Below are positions 1 to 8,734 of a DNA stretch of 64,000 nucleotides, one piece after another. The stretch is taken from contig CP060499.1 of assembly GCA_024760525.1 (NCBI GenBank), positions 4,051,501 to 4,115,500 of the forward strand, in the 5' to 3' direction. The stretch's first letter is position 1, and each line of letters starts with the position of its first letter. A model generated the notes under the pieces. The model saw only the letters and a program-made list of their open reading frames with translations, had not been told where the DNA came from and did not search any database. The DNA is from Nitrospira sp. (GTDB lineage: Bacteria; Nitrospirota; Nitrospiria; Nitrospirales; Nitrospiraceae). Position numbers and translations under genes: made by a program.

Positions 1-414
1 ATTTTTCTCGACTGCCCCCCGGCTCTTGGAATTCTCACCATCAATGCGCTTACCGCTGCCAGCTCAGTCCTGATACCCGTCCAATGTGAATACTATGCCA
101 TGGAAGGCCTGACGCGGCTCATCGGCAGTATCGATCTCGTCCATCAATCGTTTAATTCAGACCTAGACGTCGAGGGCATAGTCCTGACGATGTTTGATTC
201 CCGTAACACCTTGTCACGGCAGGTTGCCGAACAAATTCGGTCTCACTTCCAAGACAAGGTTTACCAAACCGTTATTCCACGAAATGTCGCCCTCGCTGAG
301 GCGCCGAGTTATGGCCGTCCCGGGATCTTGTACAACGTTGCCTCGGCGGGCTCGCAAGCTTACGTAACTCTAGCTAAGGAGTTTATAGCACATGGAGAAA
401 AAAGCGCTCGGTAA
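1..414 (+). CDS. parA: ParA/Soj chromosome-partitioning ATPase, C-terminal part (5' end outside the window)
   Basis: The open frame enters from the left edge. Its first residues in view, F-L-D-C-P-P-A-L-G, match the Walker B region of ParA-type deviant Walker ATPases, which bind DNA cooperatively and move ParB-bound origins. The internal Met at position 100 is not the start. The rest has the usual ParA tail, including the conserved V-I-P-R-N-V-A-L-A-E-A-P-S segment. It overlaps the start of parB by 23 bases, the normal parAB arrangement with probable translational coupling. The P-loop lies outside the window and cannot be checked. I am confident of the family. Confidence 0.93.
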   Translation: MFLDCPPALGILTINALTAASSVLIPVQCEYYAMEGLTRLIGSIDLVHQSFNSDLDVEGIVLTMFDSRNTLSRQVAEQIRSHFQDKVYQTVIPRNVALAEAPSYGRPGILYNVASAGSQAYVTLAKEFIAHGEKSAR

Positions 415-1240
415 AGGACTCGACGCCCTCTTACCTTCCTCCAAGGTGGCCAAGCCGGCTGAGACGGCCGACGTTCAGCGGATCCGCATAGAGGATATTG
501 TGCCGAATCGCTATCAGCCACGGCAGACCTTTGCCTCTGAAGAACTCGCCGATCTCACCGCGTCCATTAAGGAGAGTGGGGTCCTTCAGCCGATTATCGT
601 CCGTCGGAAGGGCGACGGGATCTACGAACTCATCGCCGGAGAGCGACGATGGAGGGCCTGCAAAGAAGCCGGTTTGGCTGTTATTCCGGCCGTTATTAAG
701 AATTGCGGCGATCAGGAATCACTGTTGCTGGCCTTGGTTGAGAATCTCCAACGTGAAGACTTGAACCCCATGGAAACGGCGCGCGCCTATTCGCGCATGA
801 TGAACGAATTCGGCCTCACCCAGGACGCCGTGGCCGTGAAAGTCGGCCGTGATCGTTCCTCAGTCGCGAATTTCGTTCGACTCACCCATCTTCATCCCGA
901 GCTCCAGGAACTTGTCGAAGTGGGCACCCTTTCAGCCGGGCATGCGAAAGCGCTTTTAGGACTACAGTCCCCTGAAGACCAGTTGAAAGTCGGTAAACTC
1001 GTCGCAGCCGGCGCCCTTTCTGTGAGAGACACAGAAAAACTCGTCGACCTCTCCCTCGTGGGGAAGAAGCGGCAGCCAAAGGCCGCCCGCAGTACACAAT
1101 GGGCCGACCTGGAAGCCCGATTACAGAAGCGTCTCGGCACTAAAGTGACCGTTCATCCCCAGAAGCAAGGAGGTAAGCTCGTCATTCACTATTTTTCTTC
1201 AGACGAACTCGATGGCGTCCTTGAGACGCTGCTCGGGTAA
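392..1240 (+). CDS. parB: ParB/Spo0J chromosome-partitioning protein
   Basis: 282 aa, the usual length for chromosomal ParB. The N-terminus (M-E-K-K-A-L-G-K-G-L-D-A-L-L) is the ParA-interacting motif typical of ParB. The ParB/Srx nuclease-like domain lies at about residues 30-120 and includes G-E-R-R-W-R-A, the CTP-binding GERRxR motif. A helix-turn-helix parS-binding domain (L-T-Q-D-A-V-A-V-K-V-G-R-D-R-S-S-V-A-N) follows at about 130-190. ParB loads on parS sites near the origin and acts with ParA and SMC in segregation. The start overlaps the end of parA. I saw no parS-like 16-bp palindrome in this window. Confidence 0.95.
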   Translation: MEKKALGKGLDALLPSSKVAKPAETADVQRIRIEDIVPNRYQPRQTFASEELADLTASIKESGVLQPIIVRRKGDGIYELIAGERRWRACKEAGLAVIPAVIKNCGDQESLLLALVENLQREDLNPMETARAYSRMMNEFGLTQDAVAVKVGRDRSSVANFVRLTHLHPELQELVEVGTLSAGHAKALLGLQSPEDQLKVGKLVAAGALSVRDTEKLVDLSLVGKKRQPKAARSTQWADLEARLQKRLGTKVTVHPQKQGGKLVIHYFSSDELDGVLETLLG

Positions 1241-1415
1241 TCCTTCATTTGGGGGCGACCGGTCTTAACAAACCCTCAAAAAAGGTGCACCTTATTGCAT
1301 TTTGACGCCTATGAACGCTAAATATCCTGTCGGGACCAACCGATACGACATCTAACGGCAACGAACAGGATTGACTTAGGCACCCCTATCCCACCCTGTG
1401 AGAGGAGGCGAGCGT

Positions 1416-1919
1416 ATGTGGAAGGACAAACAGGACGGCAGACGCCCTGATGAAGTGGACCTTGAGGGCAGCGGAACGAGCTTTGATTCGACAAGGCCCG
1501 ACGCTCTACAAGATGTCAGCGCCTTTGTGGGAAAGGGTGTGGTCTTCAAGGGCACGATTACCTATAACGGGACTGTGCGTATCGATGGAACCCTAGAGGG
1601 AGAAATCCACACCGACGGCATCTTATTGGTCGGTGAGGATGCCGTTCTCACAGCCAAGGTCACCGCCGGCACCATTGTGTGCAAAGGCAAGATCACAGGA
1701 GAAATTCACGCGCGAGAAAAGATGAAACTCCGTGCTCCCGCCGTAATCAGCGGGGGAGTCGTCACTCCGATGCTTTCCATCGAAGAAGGAGTCCTGTTTA
1801 ATGGCACCCTGGAGATGGAACAGGCCGTGCGCCCTGTACAGAGAGAAGTTCCTCGAGACACGTCCCTTCATCCTGTCGCACCTCCTACCGATAGCGGAGT
1901 GAGGAGGGTCAACGTCTAG
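1416..1919 (+). CDS. Bactofilin (polymer-forming cytoskeletal protein)
   Basis: About 167 aa. Residues 40-135 form a bactofilin (DUF583) right-handed beta-helix with repeating G-T-I-x-Y-N-G-T-V-R-I-D-G-T-L-E-G and G-x-I-x-A-R-E-K turns, flanked by disordered N- and C-terminal tails, as is usual. Bactofilins self-polymerise without nucleotide, usually at the membrane, and act in cell shape or polar localisation. The frame is open from a GTG at 1398, but I place the start at the ATG at 1416 because a GAGAGGAGG ribosome binding site lies at about 1399-1407, inside the longer version. It follows parAB and precedes a second bactofilin; bactofilins next to parAB are known from other bacteria. Confidence 0.9.
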   Translation: MWKDKQDGRRPDEVDLEGSGTSFDSTRPDALQDVSAFVGKGVVFKGTITYNGTVRIDGTLEGEIHTDGILLVGEDAVLTAKVTAGTIVCKGKITGEIHAREKMKLRAPAVISGGVVTPMLSIEEGVLFNGTLEMEQAVRPVQREVPRDTSLHPVAPPTDSGVRRVNV

Positions 1920-2020
1920 CCATATGCTATTCTAGACATAGGCGGACACAGCAGCTCTTCGTTCGACGCTATTTAGCATAGTGCCTCGTCGATTTCTGTC
2001 ATAAGGAGCAAGGAACGCTG

Positions 2021-2467
2021 ATGTGGGCTCTCGGTGAAAAACATGCGCAGGACGCCGGTAACGATCAAAACTTCACCTTTCTTGGGAAAGGTGTCGATTT
2101 CAAAGGGATCGTCAACTTTGATGGAACGATCCGTATCGATGGCCGCGTCGAAGGCGAAGTCCACACCACCGGAACCCTTATCGTCGGCGAACAAGCGGTC
2201 GTCAAAGGGATTATCTCCGCCGCAGTCTTGATGACCAGCGGCAAGATCAACGGCACGGTGACGGCCACTGCCAAGATTCAAATCCAGAAGCCTGGTATTC
2301 TTATCGGCGATATCCGAACCCCGGGGATTTCAATCGAAGACGGGGCCCACTTCCACGGCATGTGCGACATGGGTGCTCACAAATGGGTGGATGAGCATCC
2401 ATCGTCCTCCAAGAACGTTCACGATTTGACGGCTCTTCGTAGCAAGCTACGCCCCTCCAGCCTCTAG
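2021..2467 (+). CDS. Bactofilin, second copy
   Basis: 148 aa with the same DUF583 beta-helix core as the gene just upstream (F-L-G-K-G-V-D-F-K-G-I-V near residue 20, then I-R-I-D-G-R-V-E-G-E-V), but a shorter N-terminal tail and a distinct C-terminus. The ATG at 2021 is preceded by AAGGAG at about 2003-2008. It lies 101 bases after the first bactofilin on the same strand, so the two probably form one unit and may co-polymerise or have diverged in localisation. The core similarity is visible by eye; the functional relationship is inferred. Confidence 0.9.
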   Translation: MWALGEKHAQDAGNDQNFTFLGKGVDFKGIVNFDGTIRIDGRVEGEVHTTGTLIVGEQAVVKGIISAAVLMTSGKINGTVTATAKIQIQKPGILIGDIRTPGISIEDGAHFHGMCDMGAHKWVDEHPSSSKNVHDLTALRSKLRPSSL

Positions 2468-2502
2468 CCCTTTGACTATTCTCCCGGTACAATGGCCCCC
2501 TT

Positions 2503-3585
2503 ATGACTCGCCCCACCGTTCTGCTTGGGATGAGCGGCGGAGTTGATAGCTCCGTTGCTGCCGCGTTGCTCGTGCGCCAAGGCTATGATGTCCACGGCGT
2601 GACCCTCCAGGTCTGGGAACACGAAGACGAATCGGTCGCGACCTCCAAGAAGTGGCAAGAACGAGGCTGTTGCAAAGTCGGCATCGCCAAGCACGTCGCG
2701 AAAGTCCTGCACATCCCTCACGAAGTGTTTGATGCTCGCGACACATTTCGCACGGGGGTGATCGACGACTTTCTGAGCGGCTATACCAGCGGCACCACGC
2801 CCAACCCTTGCGTCCGCTGCAATGAGCGCGTCAAGCTTCGGGGGCTCGTGGACCTCGCCACATCACGGGGCTTCGACTACGTCGCGACGGGACACTATGC
2901 TCGTCTTCGGATGAACCGCGGCTATTCGGTCCTCGCTCGCGCCGCGGATCAACGCAAGGATCAAACCTACTTTCTCTACCGACTGAACCCTCGATGGCTG
3001 CCCCAACTCCTCTTCCCCGTTGGCGGGCTCCAGAAGTCAGACGTGTGGGCTGAAGCGGAAGCCATGGGCCTTCCCGCCGATGAGCTGAAGGAGAGCCAGG
3101 AAATTTGCTTCGTCTCCCAGGGAGACTACCGCACCTTCATTGAGAAGGAAGCACCCGAAGCCAAAAAACCGGGGCTCTTTGTCGATACCGCCGGCCAGCC
3201 CCTGGGGCAGCATGACGGAATTGCATTCTATACGCCCGGTCAACGCAGAGGGCTTGGCATTGCAACCGGCGAACGTCTGTATGTTCAGCAAGTTCAGGCG
3301 GCGACCAATACCGTTCTCCTCGGCCCGGAACACTCACTTCGGAAGGAGGAGTGTACGGTGAGCGACCTGAACCTCTTCGTCCCATGGCTCCGCGAAAGCG
3401 AAATCACGGTTGACGTCAAAGTACGCTACGCCACGCCCCCGACTCCCGCCACTGTTTCACCACTCACCCCATCCAGCCTCCGCATCAGGTTTCACGAACC
3501 TCAGCGAGCCCTAAGCCCGGGACAATCTGCTGTCTTCTACCACGGTGACGAAGTCCTCGGGGGTGGCATCATTCAAGCGTTCTAA
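2503..3585 (+). CDS. mnmA: tRNA-specific 2-thiouridylase MnmA
   Basis: 360 aa, typical of MnmA, which installs the 2-thio group on U34 of tRNA Lys, Glu and Gln using ATP and a relayed persulfide. The N-terminal PP-loop motif G-M-S-G-G-V-D-S-S-V is at residues 9-18. The catalytic cysteine region N-P-C-V-R-C-N is near residue 105 and the partner cysteine (S-Q-E-I-C-F-V) near 203. The central and C-terminal beta-barrel tRNA-binding domains follow, with G-Q-R-R-G-L-G-I near 250. The start lies 35 bases after the second bactofilin gene and the frame is intact. Confidence 0.96.
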   Translation: MTRPTVLLGMSGGVDSSVAAALLVRQGYDVHGVTLQVWEHEDESVATSKKWQERGCCKVGIAKHVAKVLHIPHEVFDARDTFRTGVIDDFLSGYTSGTTPNPCVRCNERVKLRGLVDLATSRGFDYVATGHYARLRMNRGYSVLARAADQRKDQTYFLYRLNPRWLPQLLFPVGGLQKSDVWAEAEAMGLPADELKESQEICFVSQGDYRTFIEKEAPEAKKPGLFVDTAGQPLGQHDGIAFYTPGQRRGLGIATGERLYVQQVQAATNTVLLGPEHSLRKEECTVSDLNLFVPWLRESEITVDVKVRYATPPTPATVSPLTPSSLRIRFHEPQRALSPGQSAVFYHGDEVLGGGIIQAF

Positions 3586-3733
3586 TGCTGGTGACCCACG
3601 CGCTTCATCTTGACTTGTCGTAGAATCTTCTATAGCCTTCAGTTTACTAGAACGTGAGGGTGTGGTTTGCCTTTGTCGCCCTGGATGCTCTGTCGTACTC
3701 CGTCCACGCTCCTTTTGTTCATATGAGGTACTG

Positions 3734-4018
3734 ATGTTCGGTTCATTTGGGTGGATGGAACTGATGCTGATCTTGATCATTGTGTTGATCATTTTCGGCG
3801 CCGGCAAGCTTCCTCAATTGGGAGAAGGCCTTGGTAAAGCCATCAAAGGCTTCAAGAAGTCCGTTCATGAGGCCGATGCGATCGATGTCACGCCGGCCGA
3901 ACAGTCTCAACAGGCCCAGACGCAGGCCCCCTCATCCGCTCAAGTCAGCGCCCAATCCGAAGAAAAACCATCGCCCGCATCACAAGCCACGCAAACGGGC
4001 CAGGTGAAACAAGGTTAG
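3734..4018 (+). CDS. tatA: Sec-independent translocase protein TatA
   Basis: 94 aa. One N-terminal transmembrane helix (W-M-E-L-M-L-I-L-I-I-V-L-I-I-F-G, residues 6-21), then the F-G-x-x-K-L-P hinge, an amphipathic helix (L-G-E-G-L-G-K-A-I-K-G-F-K-K) and a Gln/Ala/Ser-rich acidic tail. TatA oligomers form the pore that exports folded twin-arginine substrates. The frame opens at 3662, but the extra N-terminal residues are not TatA-like; the ATG at 3734 has a GAGGT site just upstream and starts exactly at the conserved M-F-G. A second Tat gene follows, and a plausible Tat substrate is encoded at 19166-20170. Confidence 0.92.
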   Translation: MFGSFGWMELMLILIIVLIIFGAGKLPQLGEGLGKAIKGFKKSVHEADAIDVTPAEQSQQAQTQAPSSAQVSAQSEEKPSPASQATQTGQVKQG

Positions 4019-4085
4019 ACAGGTCCGCGTGCGCCGGTACCACCGGAGAGTGGGGATCAGCAACATCCTCGTACCAATGTGACGT

Positions 4086-4385
4086 ATGTTCGGATTGGGA
4101 GCCAGTGAGATCTTAATTATTCTGGTGATCGCGTTTCTCCTGTTCGGCCCAAAGCAGCTTCCGGAAGTCGGCAGGCAAGTCGGAAAAGCCATTAAGAGTT
4201 TCAAAGATACGGCTGACGATCTACGTAAGTCGGTGGAGCCGGAGCTGAATCTCATTCAACAGGAAGTCAAGATGGTCGAGCAGGACTTTCAGGCCTCCAT
4301 GAAAGAAGCGGAAGAAGAAATCACTGCCGCAGACAAACCGGCAGACGACGGCACCAAGTCAGTTGACAAGTCGGGACACGCCTGA
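4086..4385 (+). CDS. TatA/TatB family translocase component
   Basis: 99 aa. It has an N-terminal membrane helix (E-I-L-I-I-L-V-I-A-F-L-L-F-G-P), the conserved F-G-P-K-x-L-P hinge, and an amphipathic helix with a longer charged region (F-K-D-T-A-D-D-L-R-K-S-V-E-P-E-L) resembling TatB. The F-G-P-K-Q-L-P form is common in TatB and in TatA-E proteins, so A versus B is not settled by sight. It lies 67 bases after tatA on the same strand. No TatC gene is in the window; it may be elsewhere. Confidence 0.88.
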   Translation: MFGLGASEILIILVIAFLLFGPKQLPEVGRQVGKAIKSFKDTADDLRKSVEPELNLIQQEVKMVEQDFQASMKEAEEEITAADKPADDGTKSVDKSGHA

Positions 4386-4601
4386 GCACAACCCAACATG
4401 ATCGGCGCGGAATTTTTCTATCACCAATACCGGAAACGTGCAGTCTCCTCCGGCTCCTGCTTCGGATCTCGTTACCTTGCAGCTCAGACTAGTGTCGCCG
4501 CCTACCGAGATTCAGCTCCACTATCTCTGCTGACGAACATTTGCTCTTCCTCCTGAAGGGACCGTTTCGAACAAACGCACATCACTCATTCGGCAGGCAA
4601 G

Positions 4602-6314
4602 ATGCAGACTCTCTCTGAAATCGAGGGACAGAACGTGTGGCTCAGGTTCGTCAGGGTTTTCGCAGGCACTCTCGTTGCACTGGGCTTCATCGTGTTCCAC
4701 TCGTCGGCTTACGCTGCCTTCCAATTGCCGGAAGGAGAAAAGATCACCAATCCGATCGTGATCGGACGCGGCATTCCCCAAAAGGAAGCCTACGAGCCGT
4801 TTGACCCCAAGATCGGTAGAAATTTCGACCTCCGAAACCTCTGGATCCGCGCTGATCTGCGCGTGCGGCCTGAATACCGCAACAACGTCTGTTTCGGAGG
4901 GGGGATCGGTGGTGCCGGACAATGTAACGCCCCCGGTCTTCTCCCCAATAACCTTCCAGGCAAAGCCAACGATCAATACGTCCAGCAGATGACCCGGTTG
5001 GGCATCGGATACGATCTGTCACCCGACGTCAATTTCTACATGGAGTTCATCGATTCCCGTTCTTGGGGTGGTAACGGCACTCCCGTCGGTGCCGGAGGCG
5101 CTGGGAACAATGGAGACCCTTTGATCCATACATGTGGATCTACGCCCAGCCAAGGTGGAAGGCCGGTCTGTACGCTCGGCATCCGGGCCGGTTATATGCT
5201 GATCCGCAACTTTGCCGGCGTGCAGGGTCTGGGCATCAAAGCCGGTCGGCAGTATGTGGTCTTCGGCGATCAGAGCCTGTTCGGCCACTTTGACTGGGCC
5301 AACACAGGTTTTTCGTTCGACGGAATCATGTTGCAGTATGCGACCAACATCTTCGATACCCATCTCGGCTGGTTTCGCACTGCAGAAACGGATCTCTTGC
5401 AAGGGGCGCCTCTGGGCAGTGGCAACCCCAACATCGGCGGTACCGGTCAGGCCAGAAATGCCGCCGGCGATGCCGACGTGTTCATCTTTTACAATCAGAT
5501 CAAAACGGTCCCGGGATTTCTGATCGAACCGTTCTATGTCTATTACAAAAGTAACCTTGGCGGAGGAGACATTTCGTCGCAGGGACTCGGCACCCCAAAG
5601 CATGGAAACCAGACCCGTCATGTGGTCGGTAACCGTGTCGCCATGAAGAAAGGCTATTTCGATTTCTCCAGCGAATTCGTCTATCAGTTCGGCCAGATGG
5701 GCGACACTGCTGCCAGCGCCAGCAGCTTGTGTGGAGATCCCGGAGGTGAAGGCAAATGTCTCCACATCAATGCATGGGCCACCAGAAACTGGATCGGGTA
5801 CACCGCATTCAACCTGCCCGGCAAACCTCGGATTGCCTTCAATTTTGATTATGCCTCGGGAGACGGCCGTGCGAATTGCACGTTAAACGCCGCCTATGGG
5901 GAATGTAAAACCGCCAATACGTTTGAGAACTTTTTCCCGACGAATCACATTCACATGGGATACATGGACGTACAGGGATGGAAGAACATGATGAGCTTCT
6001 CCGGCAACGTCCAAGCGAAGCTCAGCGTCAATGATCACGTCGAGGTCTGGTACACGAACATGCACCTGGCCAACGCCCGGGACAATTGGTATCGGGCGAG
6101 CCAGGGCGTCTATGTCTTCTCACGGCCGGACAACACCAAGACCTATATCGGGGACGAAATCGATGTTGTCTGGACCCATTTCTTCATGAACGGCATGGTC
6201 GCCTTTCAAACCGGCTATGGTCATCTATTTCCCGGTCCGTATATTTCACACAACCTGGGACGCCGTGCAGTCGGCCAGGATTGGGCTTATGCCCAGCTCT
6301 GGATCAACTTCTAG
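4602..6314 (+). CDS. Outer-membrane beta-barrel porin, alginate-export (AlgE-like) family
   Basis: 570 aa. An N-terminal hydrophobic segment (about residues 20-36) ends in S-S-A-Y-A-A, a plausible signal peptidase I site. The rest is a chain of alternating amphipathic strands rich in aromatic residues and Gly (for example W-I-R-A-D-L-R-V-R-P-E-Y-R and the closing W-A-Y-A-Q-L-W-I-N-F, a typical barrel C-terminus ending in Phe). The fold resembles the alginate-export porin family, of which Nitrospira genomes carry several. The transported solute is unknown. The gene stands alone, 216 bases after the tat pair. Confidence 0.75.
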   Translation: MQTLSEIEGQNVWLRFVRVFAGTLVALGFIVFHSSAYAAFQLPEGEKITNPIVIGRGIPQKEAYEPFDPKIGRNFDLRNLWIRADLRVRPEYRNNVCFGGGIGGAGQCNAPGLLPNNLPGKANDQYVQQMTRLGIGYDLSPDVNFYMEFIDSRSWGGNGTPVGAGGAGNNGDPLIHTCGSTPSQGGRPVCTLGIRAGYMLIRNFAGVQGLGIKAGRQYVVFGDQSLFGHFDWANTGFSFDGIMLQYATNIFDTHLGWFRTAETDLLQGAPLGSGNPNIGGTGQARNAAGDADVFIFYNQIKTVPGFLIEPFYVYYKSNLGGGDISSQGLGTPKHGNQTRHVVGNRVAMKKGYFDFSSEFVYQFGQMGDTAASASSLCGDPGGEGKCLHINAWATRNWIGYTAFNLPGKPRIAFNFDYASGDGRANCTLNAAYGECKTANTFENFFPTNHIHMGYMDVQGWKNMMSFSGNVQAKLSVNDHVEVWYTNMHLANARDNWYRASQGVYVFSRPDNTKTYIGDEIDVVWTHFFMNGMVAFQTGYGHLFPGPYISHNLGRRAVGQDWAYAQLWINF

Positions 6315-6347
6315 GCTAACGTTGGTCCGCAAGCCCTTCCAGCACTT

Positions 6348-6971
6348 TCAGGGGATCACGAACTGGCCAGCTTTCGCAAACCGCTCCTGCAGTTCGCCGT
6401 AAGTCTGTGTCACAGGAAACTGAGGGAATTCTTTCGGGAGATGTGCAGGAGGGCAAAAGAAACATCCGGCGTGAGCTTCTCCCAGCATGGCCGTGTCGTT
6501 GTATGAGTCGCCGGCCGCCATCGTAAAGAAGTTCAGCGATTTGAGCGCGGCGACCGCATGCTTCTTTGGATCCTGCATTCTCATATGGTAATTCACGATG
6601 CGGCCCCTCCCATCGATCTCCAGCTGATTGCAGAAAAGAGTCGGGAAGCCCAGCTGTCGCATGAGGGGTTCGGCGAACTGATAGAACGTGTCCGACAAAA
6701 TAATCACCTGGCAGCGCTCCCGTAACCACGTGAGGAAATCGGTCGCCCCATCTAATGGCCCCATCTTGGCAATCACAGCTTGAATGTCGCCGATTCTCAA
6801 CGCGTGCCGGTCGAGTATCTCCAATCGCTGCCTCATGAGCGTGTCGTAATCCGGCATCTCACGGGTTGTGATCTTCAAATCATCAATGCCGGTCTTCAGT
6901 GCGACATTAATCCAGATCTCCGGAACGAGCACTCCTTCCAGATCCAAACACACCACCACGGGCTTCTGCAT
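6348..6971 (-). CDS. thrH: ThrH-like phosphoserine phosphatase / homoserine phosphotransferase (HAD family)
   Basis: 207 aa, the usual ThrH size (about 205). HAD motif I is C-L-D-L-E-G-V-L-V-P near residue 8; ThrH proteins have this D-x-E form rather than D-x-D. Motif II is I-I-L-S-D-T-F near 90, and motif III/IV is A-A-G-D-S-Y-N-D near 155. ThrH hydrolyses phosphoserine and can transfer phosphate to homoserine. An upstream in-frame ATG at 6992 exists, but the inner ATG has a GAGGAGAG ribosome binding site 6 bases ahead, so I choose 6971. It is followed on the same strand side by the YkgJ gene at 7017. Confidence 0.85.
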   Translation of the reverse strand: MQKPVVVCLDLEGVLVPEIWINVALKTGIDDLKITTREMPDYDTLMRQRLEILDRHALRIGDIQAVIAKMGPLDGATDFLTWLRERCQVIILSDTFYQFAEPLMRQLGFPTLFCNQLEIDGRGRIVNYHMRMQDPKKHAVAALKSLNFFTMAAGDSYNDTAMLGEAHAGCFFCPPAHLPKEFPQFPVTQTYGELQERFAKAGQFVIP

Positions 6972-7016
6972 GCATCTCTCCTCTTCGTCCATAGACGATA
7001 CCGCCGACTTAGGCGA

Positions 7017-7805
7017 TCACCTGACGGCCTTTTCTCCGCCGCCTGAAAACGACTGGCTCAAGAAGCGCCAGACCTTGTCCAAAGCCTGATCCAGTAACTG
7101 TGCCCCCTTCCATGTCCGCCGATTCTCATGTTCGTGACGTTCTGCCCAATCGAGCGCCACCGGGAGCGGAATCAGTCTCGTCGGAGTCTTCGTCAATTCT
7201 TGCCACACTAGCCCCAACACCGTGCTGACCCGTATCGGTGTCGGTACCGGCACAACCGGATTTTCGATCATGTCTTCGCAGTCTTCGGGTGGGGACGTCA
7301 CCAACAGCTCACGGCACGCAGCGGGACGTTCGTCGTAAATCGTACATATCTCTTCCTCCAGGAACGGACATGGCATCCGCAGTGCATAGTACTCGCGATT
7401 CACACCATCCAAGGCATCATCGCCCGGCTCCTCGGGGGCATCGCACAACTCCGAGAGCTTTCGCCATACCCCGCGGGACAGCAGCAGAAGCTTCGATTCC
7501 GAAAACCGCGCCGAAATGCGCGCCTGCTGCTCAGCGGGGCGCGACCGAACCCACTCTCGCAACGCCAAGGCCTCCGGGGCCGAGAGCGGGACGAGCATTC
7601 GACAGCACGCTGCACACCCCTTGCGACAGGATGGCGGCTTGCCCGACTCCACGGAGCGCTCGACCTCAAGAGTCTGTGCCTCCTCTCCCAAACGCCGTAT
7701 CAAGGGAACAATCGCTGTAATGGGAACAAATCCGGTCGGCACCTCCACTGCGCTGGTGATCTGACCAGCCGGCGTGTTTATGGCTATCTCGAAACGTTCG
7801 GTCAT
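7017..7805 (-). CDS. YkgJ-family cysteine-cluster protein
   Basis: 262 aa. The signature is C-R-K-G-C-A-A-C-C near residue 60, with a later cysteine cluster (M-P-C-P-F-L-E-E-E-I-C-T-I-Y-D-E-R-P-A-A-C-R) near 145-165. This is the CxxCxxCC-type zinc/iron-cluster family (UPF0153), whose function is not established. The gene lies upstream of the ThrH-like gene in the same direction. A second member of the family is encoded at 27595-28239. Confidence 0.82.
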   Translation of the reverse strand: MTERFEIAINTPAGQITSAVEVPTGFVPITAIVPLIRRLGEEAQTLEVERSVESGKPPSCRKGCAACCRMLVPLSAPEALALREWVRSRPAEQQARISARFSESKLLLLSRGVWRKLSELCDAPEEPGDDALDGVNREYYALRMPCPFLEEEICTIYDERPAACRELLVTSPPEDCEDMIENPVVPVPTPIRVSTVLGLVWQELTKTPTRLIPLPVALDWAERHEHENRRTWKGAQLLDQALDKVWRFLSQSFSGGGEKAVR

Positions 7806-8344
7806 TGCAGGCTCTCTTGGTAACAGATCGGTCCTTGACAGGCATCATGTTCGCGTGATGCTCACCAGAAAGTAATATGCCGCTGCTCGATGAATCAATA
7901 GCCGTCATATCGGCGGTATTGAACAACATCACCGCGCTTCAGCCTTCTCCCCTCGTCCTCCATTCGCCATGACCGACGACTCAATCACCTAAGAAAAGAA
8001 GTGGACCAGCAGATCCTGCCGGTGCGTATGCCCCTAGCCCAAACGGACTCCCTCATAAGGCCATCTTCGGGCCTTGCGCAGTTGGTGAAAAGGCGTAGAG
8101 TCTATTCTGCGCGGGTACACCGACCCTGCGATTATCACGAGCCGCTACTTCATAACTGCCAGCGAGGTGTACCCCCGCTCAATTCCCTCCCGCTCATTCC
8201 CCGCTGCAGAGGATGCTCCCAGCAAGCCGAACCGGTATCGCTGCCTGTGGTTCCGTTCCGGTCATTCCAACGTCCAACGTGAATCATCCATCATCCAACC
8301 TGTCTTGATCTTGCTCCTTCATTACAGAAACTCGATAATGGCGC
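7806..8344. other. Intergenic stretch without a recognised gene
   Basis: About 540 bases between divergently transcribed genes. The frames open here (for example 8001-8282) have low-complexity, unrecognisable products and no convincing ribosome binding site. I see no tRNA, repeat or strong promoter; the promoters of the two flanking genes must lie here. Confidence 0.5.
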
Positions 8345-8731
8345 ATGGAACCTCGGATCGTCTTTTCCGGCCATGTCATCGGCCTGCTGAAAGAATACAT
8401 GCGGGATCTCGTCGATCAGGCGACACAGGAGACGCTCTCGCAGGAACAGTTCGGCTTTACTCCACTCCCATACCGTCCGGACCAAGCCATTTCCGATCTC
8501 CTCGCGCTGCTGGACGATCGCATCGAATCGGAAGGGGTGCAAGTCGGATTGCCCGAAGGATTTCTCCATGATATGTGGAGTCTCTGTAATGAGGCGGTCG
8601 CGCCGGTATCCGACCGGGTTTGGCTGGAAGGAAACATTGAAGGTCGGAACCTCAGCAAGGCTCAAACGAGAGAGCTTACCTATCGGGCTTTGATCGAGTT
8701 CATCGAATCCCGCTCACCGAGACGAAGCTGA
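8345..8731 (+). CDS. Hypothetical protein
   Basis: 128 aa, unrecognised. The protein looks alpha-helical and soluble, with an acidic centre and helical segments such as V-I-G-L-L-K-E-Y-M-R-D-L and L-T-Y-R-A-L-I-E-F-I-E. It ends 3 bases before the PQQ-type dehydrogenase gene, suggesting co-transcription. Codon use looks like that of its neighbours. Function unknown. Confidence 0.6.
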   Translation: MEPRIVFSGHVIGLLKEYMRDLVDQATQETLSQEQFGFTPLPYRPDQAISDLLALLDDRIESEGVQVGLPEGFLHDMWSLCNEAVAPVSDRVWLEGNIEGRNLSKAQTRELTYRALIEFIESRSPRRS

Positions 8732-8734
8732 CGT

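Noticed and set aside
5019..5765. 248-codon minus-strand frame
   Set aside because: Antisense to the porin gene; its composition is a mirror of the porin and shows no domain.
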